Shown here: piece after piece, positions 25,978 to 34,432 of the stretch
Position numbering within the stretch: position 1 is the first letter of the stretch
How the letters are laid out: every line of letters starts with the position of its first letter
Source of the DNA: Sneathiella sp.
GTDB taxonomy: Bacteria; Pseudomonadota; Alphaproteobacteria; Sneathiellales; Sneathiellaceae
DNA length: 38,595 nucleotides
Direction: 5' to 3'
Assembly (NCBI GenBank): GCA_021741195.1
Contig: JAIOYL010000009.1
Coordinates: 1 to 38,595 of the forward strand
Made by a program: the position numbers and the translations under genes
The notes under the pieces: generated by a model
Databases searched by the model: none
Seen by the model: the letters and a program-made list of their open reading frames with translations, nothing else
Told to the model about the DNA's origin: nothing

Positions 25978-28900
25978 TCACGTTGGCACCGGCACTGATT
26001 CAATGATCTCGGCATCATCGGCCGATAGGCCGAACAGTGCGCTCACTTGCCGTTCCAGTTGTGCGCTCGCGTCTCGTGCTGCACGCTCACGCCGCGTGCG
26101 GTCACGAGGGGTGCGCGCAGCGCGCAAGGCATCAAGTGCCGAAAGGACAGCTTCCGCCTGTTCCTCAATCGCAAGCTGCACATCCGCATCCTCGGGAACC
26201 GGAATCGGCAAATCTTTGATGAACTGCTTGCCGTGGGAATAGTAGCCGCCCCTGAATACGCTCGTATTCATACGCACCATCGCCTCGCATAGCGGGTGGT
26301 TCAGCACCGCCAGCAGATACAGCGTGGATACCGGCGCATCGTCTTTTGCGCGGATCATGTAGTAGGGGCCGTTGCCGCCGCCGGTGATGATCGTATTGGA
26401 TTCGTCGAAGGCGTAGCGTGCTTCACGGGATAGCACCGGCAAGATAATCTTTGGCCGGTCGAACTTCGTCAGGCTTTGAGAGCGGCCATATTGATACCAC
26501 TGCCGTTCAGCCGCAGGGCCACCAGCGATATTGCGGTCCTCAAGGGCCGCCCGCCTTGCGTTCAGATACGCCCAGCAATGCGGATAATTCGCCGCCATTT
26601 CATCGGGCTGCAACAACCGCGCGCGTAGCTTGCCCGCCGCTGTGGTCACCAGCTCGTAGGGAAAAATCATCCAGGCATTTGCCTCAGGCCGGCCAAAGGC
26701 TTCGAACGACGCATCCCACAGGCAGGGGCGCAAAATATCGCGCTCGATCTGCCATTGGCGTCCGCCCCACTCGACCGTGATGCTGTTCGGATCGGTTGCA
26801 CGCAATGTGACGCTACCAGCGTTTCGTCTTGGCTGTTCGGAAATCAGATAGATTTCGTCGGCGCTGGTCTGCACGCCCACTTCGATATTGGCAAGCCCCG
26901 AAAGCCTATCTGCTACTTCGTGCCTGATCCGCGCGAACAGCGCACGCACGTCGTCTTCACCGAAGGTCCAAGGTCCGTCACCTAGCTCTGCCGCCGACAC
27001 GGTCGATACTGTACCGGGCCAGCCGTACCGCCACTCTTCAAGCGGGCCGGCCTGCTCGACGTGAACCGTCTCGCGTCCACCGCGATCCATAACCACTATG
27101 CAAGTATAATTGGACGTGCCTCGTCCGAAGACCTGTTTCACACCGAAATTCACAATCTCTTCGAGAACCGGTGTGCGCGTCAAAAGTCCGCGTAGCGCGT
27201 GTCCCGAGCGGATGGTCATGAACTTATTCGGAACGATCATACCGATGCGACCCGCGTCTTTGACCAACCCGAGTGCACGTTCGATAAAAAGCGCGTATTT
27301 GTCAAAATTGTCCTGCCGCGCCGTGGTGTAGGGTGCATGATCGGCATGATAAAATGCTGCCTCTTCCGGCGAATAAGTGACCATATTCTGGATGCGGATA
27401 TATGGCGGGTTGCCGACCACAACATCGAAGCCGCCATTGGCCAATTCATCCGGAAATTCATCTTCCCACTTGAAGGGGTTGATTGCATCGCGCAGCTCGG
27501 CCGGTAGAGGTCCGCATGCCGCTTCCCATTCCGGTGTGCTCACAAGCGAGTTGCCGCAGCGTATGTACGTACCAAGAGCCGGTAGTGCAGCATGTCCCGC
27601 GCGCCGGACATAATCTTCAAGCGCAGCCTCGGTTTCATCCTCGATCAGCTTCAAAAGCAGGCTGAACTGTGCGACCTCGACGGCATTCGGATCGATATCC
27701 ACGCCGCGCAAATGCGTAAGCAGAATACGGCGCTTCTCATCGAATGTCAGTCGCCACGCATTTTCATTGACCTGATAAATCGTCCGGCCCGCGTGCGATG
27801 CAGTGCCATCTGCGATGTACCAATCCAGATAATGCCCCAAGAAGAAATCATAGGCAGAGAGCAGAAATATCCCTGAGCCGCAGCATGTGTCGGCGACCGT
27901 GAAACCGATCAGCTCATCCGGCGACTTACCAACCAGGGCAGGGCCTAGCGTACGCGCGACAATGGCGTCGGCGATAAAGCGTGGCGTCGGTACCACACCG
28001 CCGCTTTCACGAACTTCGGGCTTGCTGACAATTTCAACTGTGCCGTCCGCAACGACAATCACTTCACCAAGGAATTGCTCGTAAATTTCACCGAGCACCT
28101 CGGTCTCTACGACAGCGAAGGTATAGGGACTGAGGGGATAATATAGCTCGGCGATAATGTCCTGCAGGACATTATCGCTGATCCGGATGCCGAGCGGCTC
28201 GTCATCGATCAATCGAAACAAGCCGGAATCGTAAAACTCATCCGCCCGGCGCAAGACATTCATCAATCCATCGAAGGTGGCCGTAGCATCGAGATTCTTG
28301 AGCGTTTCGTATCTTTCGATTTCGCGGTCTTCACATATCCTTAGGAAAACAAGACGCGAAAGAAAGAGCTGCACCGCATAGGTCAACTCTTCGGAACTCA
28401 ATCGGGGCGTATTGGCATGAATATCGGCTGCGAGCCGCGCCCTCCAGTCGCGGACTTGATTCAAGAAGAAGTCGTCAAACTGCTGCGCTCCGTGGCGCGT
28501 GGTATCAACGGAAAAATGCCGATCGAAAGCACCTGAAAGGACGCTTTCCCGCGAAAGCAACAGCCAAAGCTCGTCAAAGCTCGCGTCAAACTCGTCATAG
28601 CCGAATAGATGGAGTCTCGCGACGTGAGCCTCTTCGGTTTCGTGCGGGACAGGGCGACAATCGTAAATCGCGAGTTGGTCGAAGTTTGTAACAACAGCAA
28701 TCGGTAAGCTTGCCGAATAACCATAGCGGCGCGTCTGAAACGCCGGCGCACGATCTCGATCAATGTGGACGCTCGGCTTCTTCGCTTCTATGAACAATTT
28801 ACGTTGCCGCGCCAGGCGCAGCTCATAGTCTGGTCGCTTTGATAGTCGCTCTTCGCCGACTTCGACCGTCGCCTCTTCGATAACCTCGCGATAGATACGC

Positions 28901-29121
28901 GGCTGACCGCTGAGATTATGCACATCCCAGCCAAATGCTTCAAGCAGCGGCGTGATGAATTCCGTACGGGTCTGGGTCTCGTTATAGCCTAAATCTCGAT
29001 AATCGGCCTCATTCTGGCGGAAGCGCTTGACAAGCTCGGCAACGCGAGTACGAGCTTGCTCCTTTGCCGTATCACCATCGGCAGCAGCGGCATCATTTTC
29101 TCCTTGTGTGCTATTCGACAT
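25978..29121 (-). CDS. Type IIG restriction-modification enzyme (nuclease + N6-adenine methyltransferase)
   Basis: A 1047-residue fusion. The N-terminal domain (about 25-165) is an HsdR_N-like PD-(D/E)xK nuclease: E54 in RTEFITPLLEAFGW, D98 in PDYE and E112-A-K114 in LFIEAKKPS. A helical linker is followed by a gamma-class N6-adenine methyltransferase: motif X VVPTPRFIAD (376-385), motif I DTCCGSGIFL (411-420), motif IV NPPYIR (571-576). The C-terminal third is the likely target-recognition domain, ending with a helical segment. Size and order match Eco57I-type enzymes of about 1000 residues. It starts 2 bases after the stop of the separate methyltransferase. All key residues of both activities are present, so it should cut and methylate; the recognition site cannot be read from sequence. 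Confidence 0.87.
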   Translation of the reverse strand: MSNSTQGENDAAAADGDTAKEQARTRVAELVKRFRQNEADYRDLGYNETQTRTEFITPLLEAFGWDVHNLSGQPRIYREVIEEATVEVGEERLSKRPDYELRLARQRKLFIEAKKPSVHIDRDRAPAFQTRRYGYSASLPIAVVTNFDQLAIYDCRPVPHETEEAHVARLHLFGYDEFDASFDELWLLLSRESVLSGAFDRHFSVDTTRHGAQQFDDFFLNQVRDWRARLAADIHANTPRLSSEELTYAVQLFLSRLVFLRICEDREIERYETLKNLDATATFDGLMNVLRRADEFYDSGLFRLIDDEPLGIRISDNVLQDIIAELYYPLSPYTFAVVETEVLGEIYEQFLGEVIVVADGTVEIVSKPEVRESGGVVPTPRFIADAIVARTLGPALVGKSPDELIGFTVADTCCGSGIFLLSAYDFFLGHYLDWYIADGTASHAGRTIYQVNENAWRLTFDEKRRILLTHLRGVDIDPNAVEVAQFSLLLKLIEDETEAALEDYVRRAGHAALPALGTYIRCGNSLVSTPEWEAACGPLPAELRDAINPFKWEDEFPDELANGGFDVVVGNPPYIRIQNMVTYSPEEAAFYHADHAPYTTARQDNFDKYALFIERALGLVKDAGRIGMIVPNKFMTIRSGHALRGLLTRTPVLEEIVNFGVKQVFGRGTSNYTCIVVMDRGGRETVHVEQAGPLEEWRYGWPGTVSTVSAAELGDGPWTFGEDDVRALFARIRHEVADRLSGLANIEVGVQTSADEIYLISEQPRRNAGSVTLRATDPNSITVEWGGRQWQIERDILRPCLWDASFEAFGRPEANAWMIFPYELVTTAAGKLRARLLQPDEMAANYPHCWAYLNARRAALEDRNIAGGPAAERQWYQYGRSQSLTKFDRPKIILPVLSREARYAFDESNTIITGGGNGPYYMIRAKDDAPVSTLYLLAVLNHPLCEAMVRMNTSVFRGGYYSHGKQFIKDLPIPVPEDADVQLAIEEQAEAVLSALDALRAARTPRDRTRRERAARDASAQLERQVSALFGLSADDAEIIESVPVPT

Positions 29122-29123
29122 GC

Positions 29124-30875
29124 CTAGCCCCCCGTTTTCTTCCCTGCACGGCGGCGCGAAAAGCGCCGGTTGCGCATCTTTTCCCAGATGCTCCGCAACA
29201 TCTCACACTCCGCTTTCGAGAGCCCCATCTGTTGCCGCAGGACTAGGCGATTGTTTTCTTCGAGTACAGTTTCGAGCCGCCCCGCACGAATAAGGGCATC
29301 GCTCTCTTCAATCGGCATGGCTTTACCGAGTTTTGCCGGCATGAGCAGCCTTTCCGCCTCTGTCGGTTCCAGCTCCAGAACGCCGCCGCCATAACTACGC
29401 CCCTCGATTTCAGCCGATGCGGCAGTCAGATAGCTGTAGCTATTGGCAACGATGGTATGCGGGTCACCGCCCTTGCAGCGCATGCGATGGATCGTATCGG
29501 TTGCTGTGGCCCCCGCCGTATTGAGAACCATGCGTGGAAAATCATAAATTTGGCGGAACACGAACGCGTCCGGCACATAAACCGACGGCACTGCATACCA
29601 AGGCGTGCGGATTGAGCATTTGTAGCCTTTGTGCACGTTCTGCTGTTCACCGAGCCGGATATAGCTCGCAAGCGCGCCTTTTGGTTTCGTGCCGTTAATC
29701 GGAGCCAAATGCAAAAGATGCACACGCTGGTCTTCATCTGCGAGCGTGCGCCAACCGGTCTTATCGACCTGTGCGCCTTCGAGATGAGCAGAACGTCCGA
29801 TGAGCGGCATTGTATATTGTTGCAGCCCCAACTCTTCGACCTCGCTTTCACGCAACACGAAAAACTGATTCTTACCAGTGACCACGCCGACATTGACCGA
29901 AGCATACGTTCCGAGTTCGGTCGTAATTTCACCCGCGCGCAAGGCGCGCATGAAAGTGATTTCTTCCGCACTCAAGAAATATTTGAGCCACTTCTCGCTA
30001 TCATGACAAACTGTCTTGGATGACGCGCCATGCAGAACCTCGTATGGCTTGCGCCTTACGATATTGGCAACTGAGTCACTTTCAGTGAGGGTGACTCTAC
30101 ACGGATTGCTGGCAGAAGGTGTGGGACGCGCCTCATCGGCGAGCAGGAGCAAGACTTCTTGCTCCGCCTTCTCGAAGAACAGCTCGTTGCATGCAATCAG
30201 ATCGACACGTCCAAACCGGTCGGTCAAAAACGATCGCAACTGCGCCGCGTAACTCACTTGCAACAGTTCGGCCGGAAGGACCAAAGCCATACGCCCGCCT
30301 TCCTTAAGTGCCGCCGATGCTGCGACGACGAACGGCACCCAGATGTTCGTCAGACGGTTCGGTGAGAGTCCCTGTTCCCTCATGATATCCATCGCGCGTG
30401 CGCGATGCGGCTCAGGAAAGCTCTGGTATCGAATAAAGGGCGGATTGCCGATTACGGCATCGAACGCCGGACGTTCCGGACGGCTCCACCACGCAAAGAA
30501 GTCACTAGTTTCGACGACATCAGCGGCTCGATAGCCCAGGCCGTCTTTCAGGCGCGCACGGGCCTTATCAGCCTCGTCCGATACAATTTCGATACCGCGT
30601 AGATGATTTGCTCGAGAAGGACCTTGCGCTCCCAACTCTTCAAGACGCAAGCTCGCTGCTTCTAGAAATGAGCCGTCGCCGCAACTCGGCTCCAATATTA
30701 ACTCGTCCGCGTCGCGAATCGCCCATACACAAAGCCAGCGCGCAAGCTCAGACGAGGTGTAGTAACCTCCGCGCAGTTTGTCGGCATCAAGGGCTGTGAA
30801 ACGACCGCTATGCGTCCGTTCTGGCGCTTCCTGTATTTGGGCTTCGCCCCCAATTCCCGCGAACAGCTTCTTCAT
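29124..30875 (-). CDS. Stand-alone N6-adenine DNA methyltransferase
   Basis: A 583-residue gamma-class adenine methyltransferase: motif X GGYYTS (36-41), motif I EPSCGDGSF (62-70), motif IV NPPF (144-147, in VIGNPPFIRYQ), then LVLPAELLQVSYAAQLRSFL. The rest (about 320-560) is a target-recognition region with YTMPLIGRSAHLEG and FPRMVLNTAGATATDTIHR. In Eco57I-type systems a separate methyltransferase of about 540 residues protects both strands while the fused enzyme methylates only one, which fits this pair. Its ATG overlaps the stop of the ribbon-helix-helix gene (ATGA) and its stop is 2 bases from the next start, so the operon order puts protection before restriction. Confidence 0.88.
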   Translation of the reverse strand: MKKLFAGIGGEAQIQEAPERTHSGRFTALDADKLRGGYYTSSELARWLCVWAIRDADELILEPSCGDGSFLEAASLRLEELGAQGPSRANHLRGIEIVSDEADKARARLKDGLGYRAADVVETSDFFAWWSRPERPAFDAVIGNPPFIRYQSFPEPHRARAMDIMREQGLSPNRLTNIWVPFVVAASAALKEGGRMALVLPAELLQVSYAAQLRSFLTDRFGRVDLIACNELFFEKAEQEVLLLLADEARPTPSASNPCRVTLTESDSVANIVRRKPYEVLHGASSKTVCHDSEKWLKYFLSAEEITFMRALRAGEITTELGTYASVNVGVVTGKNQFFVLRESEVEELGLQQYTMPLIGRSAHLEGAQVDKTGWRTLADEDQRVHLLHLAPINGTKPKGALASYIRLGEQQNVHKGYKCSIRTPWYAVPSVYVPDAFVFRQIYDFPRMVLNTAGATATDTIHRMRCKGGDPHTIVANSYSYLTAASAEIEGRSYGGGVLELEPTEAERLLMPAKLGKAMPIEESDALIRAGRLETVLEENNRLVLRQQMGLSKAECEMLRSIWEKMRNRRFSRRRAGKKTGG

Positions 30876-31069
30876 CGCTCTCGCCTCACACGTAATAACG
30901 GCTGTTCGTCACGAGGCATTTGCTTGATAGCCTCTCGCGCCACCCAGGCAACGGAAGTCCTATTTTGTTCTATCATTTCAAGGGGTTCAGCATATTGTTC
31001 GTAGCTCATGCTGTCAGATAGGCAATGTGCCACCTTGGGAGCTCTCTTCTTTTTGGTGACTGGTAGCAT
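30872..31069 (-). CDS. Small ribbon-helix-helix protein, likely regulator of the restriction operon
   Basis: A 65-residue basic protein. After a lysine-rich N-terminus comes a short strand (APKVAHCLSD), helix 1 (SYEQYAEPLEMIEQN), the RTS turn and helix 2 (VAWVAREAIKQM), the pattern of CopG/MetJ-type DNA-binding dimers. It is first in the operon, overlaps the methyltransferase start by 4 bases and has GAGGA 11 bases upstream. A perfect inverted repeat lies 28 bases before its start. I infer an autoregulator comparable in role to controller proteins of restriction systems, which delay nuclease synthesis; such controllers are normally helix-turn-helix proteins, so this would be a different solution. 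An antitoxin-like role for the ATPase is another option. Confidence 0.65.
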   Translation of the reverse strand: MLPVTKKKRAPKVAHCLSDSMSYEQYAEPLEMIEQNRTSVAWVAREAIKQMPRDEQPLLRVRRER

Positions 31070-31096
31070 AGATATAGAATCCTCGTTTGGGCCATG

Positions 31097-31110
31097 CTAC
31101 ACCATTGTAG
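31097..31110. promoter_or_regulatory. Inverted repeat upstream of the ribbon-helix-helix gene (candidate operator)
   Basis: CTACA (31097-31101), CCAT, TGTAG (31106-31110). Short palindromes of this kind are typical ribbon-helix-helix operators. The overlapping 9-mer TTGTAGTAC (31105-31113) also occurs in the 33-base palindrome at 22930-22938 on the far side of the cassette. Confidence 0.35.
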
Positions 31111-31114
31111 TACG

Positions 31115-31554
31115 GATCATAAACATCATTCCATGCGTCCTCCCCAATAAAATGCAGCATACCCCTCTAGATGGCGCAGTAATAATAGCAGAATAAGAAC
31201 ATAAAGTGAACATTTAAATGCAAGGCGCACCCTTTCAGGTCGGGCTGTTGTGAACCGAGCCAGCCTTTGTCTGTCTCGGCCATTCGGCTTCCATCCCTTG
31301 CGCGTCTTCGGCCAGCCCTGATGGGTTGACGTTCTTTCCTGTTTGGGGCCTGCGGCCCCGTCCTCCGTCAAGACCAAGCCCTCCGCATGTGCTTTGGGCG
31401 CAGCCAGCGGTCTCCCCGTCCTTCCGCTCTTCGTTTGTGCAGGACGGGTGATCCCCCTCCGCCGTCTGCGGTCCTGACGGTCTCCCCCCGCTTATTGGCG
31501 CGGGCCTAGTCCGGTTGCATGTGCAACCGACTAAGCAAGAAGGAGAAAAGACCA
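31115..31554. other. Gene-free, hairpin-rich leader upstream of ardC
   Basis: About 440 bases with no credible gene. It contains GGGGCC-TGC-GGCCCC (31345-31359), CCGTC/GACGG (31462-31466 with 31476-31480), CCCGC/GCGGG near 31488-31505, and CGGTTGCA/TGCAACCG (31512-31529) just before ardC. CCCGTCCT (31357-31364) can pair with AGGACGGG (31441-31448), and CGGTCTCCCC is repeated at 31408-31417 and 31478-31487. This suggests a long structured 5' leader, a regulatory site for ardC, or origin-of-transfer DNA. Confidence 0.45.
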
Positions 31555-32457
31555 ATGAAACAAGACGTTTACCAGAGAGTCACTAACAAGATCATTGCCG
31601 ATCTAGAGCAAGGCGAGCTGACATGGCTCAAGCCGTGGTCAGCAGGAAACATGGACGGGCGGATCATCAAACCGCTGCGCCATAACGGCATGGCCTACAG
31701 CGGAATCAACGTGCTGATGCTTTGGGGCGCGGCGATGGAAGGCGGGTATCTCTCGCCGTTCTGGATGACATATCGCCAAGCCAAGGAATACGGCGCACAC
31801 GTCCGCAAGGGCGAGCGCGGCAACCTCGTTGTCTATGCGAACACCATCACCAAGACGGAAGAACAGGACGACGGCAGCGAGGAAGAGCGGACAATCCCGT
31901 TTATGAAGGGTTACAGCGTGTTCAACGTCGAGCAGATCGAAGGGCTGCCCGAGCATTTCTATGCCAAGCCCGAGACGGTCATAGACCCCGCGCAGCGGAT
32001 TGACCATGCAGAAGAATTTTTCACGACAACGGGCGCGGACATCCGGCACGGCGGGAATTCCGCACACTACAGCGGCGGGACGGATCACGTGCAGATGCCG
32101 TATTTCGAGAGCTTCCGCAGCCCCGAAGCCTATTATGCAACCTTGGCGCACGAACTGACCCACTGGACGAAGCACCCGAAAAGGCTCGACCGCGATTTCG
32201 GGCGCAAAAAATGGGGCGATGAAGGTTATGCCCGTGAGGAACTGGTCGCCGAGCTTGGCGCGGCGTTCCTTTGCGCTGATTTGGCTCTGACCCCCGAGCC
32301 TAGGGCGGATCATGCGGCCTATATCCAGAGCTGGCTCAAGGTTCTGAAGAACGACAAGCGCGCGATCTTCAGCGCCGCTGCCCATGCACAGCGTGCAGCC
32401 GATTTCCTGCATAATTTCCAACCGCAACCCAAGCAGAAGGAGAGTGGTGCCGCGTAA
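31555..32457 (+). CDS. ardC: ArdC-family antirestriction protein
   Basis: ArdC proteins protect incoming conjugative DNA from host restriction and bind single-stranded DNA; the family joins an N-terminal ssDNA-binding domain (DUF1738) with a zincin-like metallopeptidase domain. I start at the ATG at 31555, with AAGGAG at 31540-31545, giving 300 residues; the frame extends 12 codons upstream into a hairpin. The N-terminal domain contains MKQDVYQRVTNKIIADLEQG, W-KPW and GINVLMLW; the C-terminal domain has the zinc motif HELTH (199-203) and the downstream glutamate in REELVAELGAAFLC. It sits between the restriction cassette and the mobilization genes and is probably expressed early after transfer. 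Confidence 0.93.
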   Translation: MKQDVYQRVTNKIIADLEQGELTWLKPWSAGNMDGRIIKPLRHNGMAYSGINVLMLWGAAMEGGYLSPFWMTYRQAKEYGAHVRKGERGNLVVYANTITKTEEQDDGSEEERTIPFMKGYSVFNVEQIEGLPEHFYAKPETVIDPAQRIDHAEEFFTTTGADIRHGGNSAHYSGGTDHVQMPYFESFRSPEAYYATLAHELTHWTKHPKRLDRDFGRKKWGDEGYAREELVAELGAAFLCADLALTPEPRADHAAYIQSWLKVLKNDKRAIFSAAAHAQRAADFLHNFQPQPKQKESGAA

Positions 32458-32501
32458 GCGGCAACCTCGCCATTTCGGTATCGGTCAGGGCCGAAAATCT
32501 T

Positions 32502-32523
32502 CGGCTGGCCTTATGGCCAGCCG
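32502..32523 (+). terminator. Terminator-like hairpin after ardC
   Basis: CGGCTGGCC (32502-32510) pairs perfectly with GGCCAGCCG (32515-32523) around TTAT. The T-tract is weak (TTCATGATTCT), so termination is likely but not certain. Confidence 0.55.
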
Positions 32524-32595
32524 TTCATGATTCTATGTTTGCCGTCACAGTGAAATGAAATTTATATCCAAAAACCAATATGCTATCGTTGAAAA

Positions 32596-33714
32596 ATGAC
32601 GGACGAATTTACACCGCAAATATCCAATCGGCTCCTTGAATTTATTCGCTTCGACGAAGTGCGCAAAGCAAAAGAGCTCGAAGAAGCTAGGGCTTTGGTC
32701 ACAACTAGTAGTGTTCCACTGCCAGACTACATTCTGGAGCGCGTGCTGCGACTGTCCCCTACAAATGCGGACGTAGTTCTTCGCGAGCACAACGGCTTCA
32801 TCCTATCGGAAAGGCGCGAACATTACCGCGCTAGCCTTTCCATAATGGTATTGTCCATCGATAACCTTTCGGCTTCACTGCTGAATTTCGAGAAGCTTGC
32901 AACGACAGGGACCATCGAAATCATAAAGAGAAAAAATAGAAGCAGGTTAGAAGCCATAGAAAGGCAAATCCAGAAAGAACTCTTCTGCGTCGCAAACGCT
33001 GCGGCATCACTGGTGGATCATACAAGACGGTTGAATTCTGAGTTTCATTTCAGAGAGTACAATGGCAAGCTTCAGGAATGCTTCGGGGATGATGGTCTAC
33101 ACGACCTAGTAATCAGCTTACGCGTGCTTCTTCATCATCTGCACATTGTGAAGGCAGGCTGGTCGATTCGTTCTAACTTCGCTACAGGAACACGGACAGC
33201 TCACTTTCAAATTGATCGTTCCGAACTTCAGCGCGCAATCGATCAAGCCGGAGACCGATTTCAAGGCAAAAAATACGTACCCATGCTGAGACTGGTTGAC
33301 GGCTGGCCAGAGGGAATCAACCTAATCGAGCTATTCGGTGAGTACCAAAACCGGTTGGAGAAGTTTCATAGCTGGCTCGAAGCTCAAATCAATGATGCAC
33401 CTCCAGAGGCGTTACAGGACTATGATCGGTGCATCTTGGAAAAGAACAGGCGCTCGACCCGCATGGGTTGGAATGTCCTTATAGGCAATTGGTTAAACTG
33501 GGAGCGTGTTCCCAACATACATAAGCACTTGCCGGACTACTTACAGCCCGAACAGCTTGAAGCTGTCTATAGCCGTCCGCGCAACTCGAAAGAGCAGGTC
33601 GAACTGATTATCGAATACCTAGATGACTTCGGGGCTGTAAACGAGGAATTTCGAGAAAGTGTGTATCGATTGTTTGATAAATTAGCAACACAAGAAGCCG
33701 ATGACCAACCATAA
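32596..33714 (+). CDS. Hypothetical protein with a weak HEPN-like motif
   Basis: Unrecognised 372-residue soluble, mostly helical protein. A long helix with coiled-coil character spans about 95-130. Residues 128-190 contain ELFCVANAAASLVDHTRR and then LVISLRVLLHHLHIVKAGWS; R176-VLLH-H181 fits the R-x4-6-H motif of HEPN ribonucleases, and the surrounding hydrophobic-helix pattern is compatible, but a full HEPN fold is not shown. The C-terminal half (200-372) is charged and ends acidic. It has no clear ribosome binding site, its own AT-rich leader, and stands alone between ardC and small plasmid-type genes. It may be a defence effector; confidence in that is low. Confidence 0.6.
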   Translation: MTDEFTPQISNRLLEFIRFDEVRKAKELEEARALVTTSSVPLPDYILERVLRLSPTNADVVLREHNGFILSERREHYRASLSIMVLSIDNLSASLLNFEKLATTGTIEIIKRKNRSRLEAIERQIQKELFCVANAAASLVDHTRRLNSEFHFREYNGKLQECFGDDGLHDLVISLRVLLHHLHIVKAGWSIRSNFATGTRTAHFQIDRSELQRAIDQAGDRFQGKKYVPMLRLVDGWPEGINLIELFGEYQNRLEKFHSWLEAQINDAPPEALQDYDRCILEKNRRSTRMGWNVLIGNWLNWERVPNIHKHLPDYLQPEQLEAVYSRPRNSKEQVELIIEYLDDFGAVNEEFRESVYRLFDKLATQEADDQP

Positions 33715-33730
33715 CGCGTCAAAGTAAATT

Positions 33731-33786
33731 CAGCATCACGCTAGGCATAGTTGTGGGCGCGACGGATGCCGCGCCCGACGATGCTG
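33731..33786. terminator. Nested stem-loop between convergent genes
   Basis: CAGCATC (33731-33737) pairs with GATGCTG (33780-33786), and inside it GGGCGCG (33755-33761) pairs with CGCGCCC (33770-33776). It lies between the 3' ends of the 372- and 69-residue genes, so it probably ends transcription in both directions; there is no T-tract. Confidence 0.45.
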
Positions 33787-33787
33787 G

Positions 33788-33997
33788 TTAGAGCTTCATG
33801 GTGAAGCCTCGCGGTACGGTAGGTCTAGCGGCATAGCCCATCGCGCGGGCGATGTTTTCAAGCGATGCCAGGATATTGCGGTATTCCTGCAAAGCGGGAT
33901 CGGCTTCTGCCAGTAGTAGTGTGAGCAACTGGTGCAACTCACCGAGTTCCTGATCTGTGAGCCCTTTCAGCTCGTTCATTGTGATAATCGTGTTCAT
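33788..33997 (-). CDS. Small hypothetical protein
   Basis: A 69-residue protein starting at the ATG at 33997, chosen because AAGGAGGT stands at an ideal distance; the longer open frame to 34201 lies in hairpin-rich leader DNA. The sequence is mostly helical: MNELKGLTDQELGELHQLLTLLLAE, then EYRNILASLENIARAMGYAARP. It resembles small accessory proteins found beside antirestriction and mobilization genes on alphaproteobacterial plasmids, but I cannot name a family. It is preceded by a 435-base leader shared divergently with the 81-residue gene. Confidence 0.65.
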   Translation of the reverse strand: MNTIITMNELKGLTDQELGELHQLLTLLLAEADPALQEYRNILASLENIARAMGYAARPTVPRGFTMKL

Positions 33998-34432
33998 GTG
34001 AACCTCCTTTTCCGTTTTCGGCCTGGCCTTTCCAGGTCGTTTCGGGAGCGGGAGATGCTTCGAAGGCTTGATGGACACCTTCGGGCGCAACAGCGTGAAG
34101 CAGGCAGCCTTGCTGCCTTGTGCATTTGCACAGTCTTCTATGCCAGAACTGATCTCGGATGACCTCAAAGGACAGCGCCACGGGAAAGCCGACAGGGACA
34201 CATGGATACGGGATAGCGCAGGTTCGTGCTGAACCGCGATGGATCAAACCTTTCTCTGGGAGTTGCCTCGTTCTCTACACGCCTGATTTCCTGACCAAAC
34301 GCGGTCAGCCATCAATATCCTGCCCGCACCACTTCGGTGGTACCGAACCGTGTTGGATATGACGTCGGACCTTCTCCGTCCGCTCTTTCGGAATGGCGTA
34401 ACGAGCCAACCCCAAGACAAAGGAGAAACATC
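33998..34432. other. Gene-free, hairpin-rich divergent leader
   Basis: No credible gene. Visible stems: CCTGG/CCAGG (34022-34036), AGGCAGC/GCTGCCT (34102-34118), TGTGCA-TT-TGCACA (34119-34132), GGTTC/GAACC with flanking CGC/GCG (34217-34238), GACC/GGTC (34294-34307), ACCAC-TTCG-GTGGT (34328-34341), CGGAC/GTCCG (34366-34382). It separates two divergent small genes that each have a very strong ribosome binding site. The density of perfect short stems resembles that upstream of ardC. Confidence 0.45.

Noticed and set aside
25978-29121. Considered as a BREX PglX methyltransferase
   Set aside because: It has an intact PD-(D/E)xK nuclease domain at the N-terminus and no BREX partners (PglZ, BrxC) are nearby; the type IIG reading fits better.
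31126-31555. Minus-strand frames upstream of ardC (83 and 106 codons)
   Set aside because: They are made of hairpin arms and repeats and lack ribosome binding sites; treated as leader DNA.
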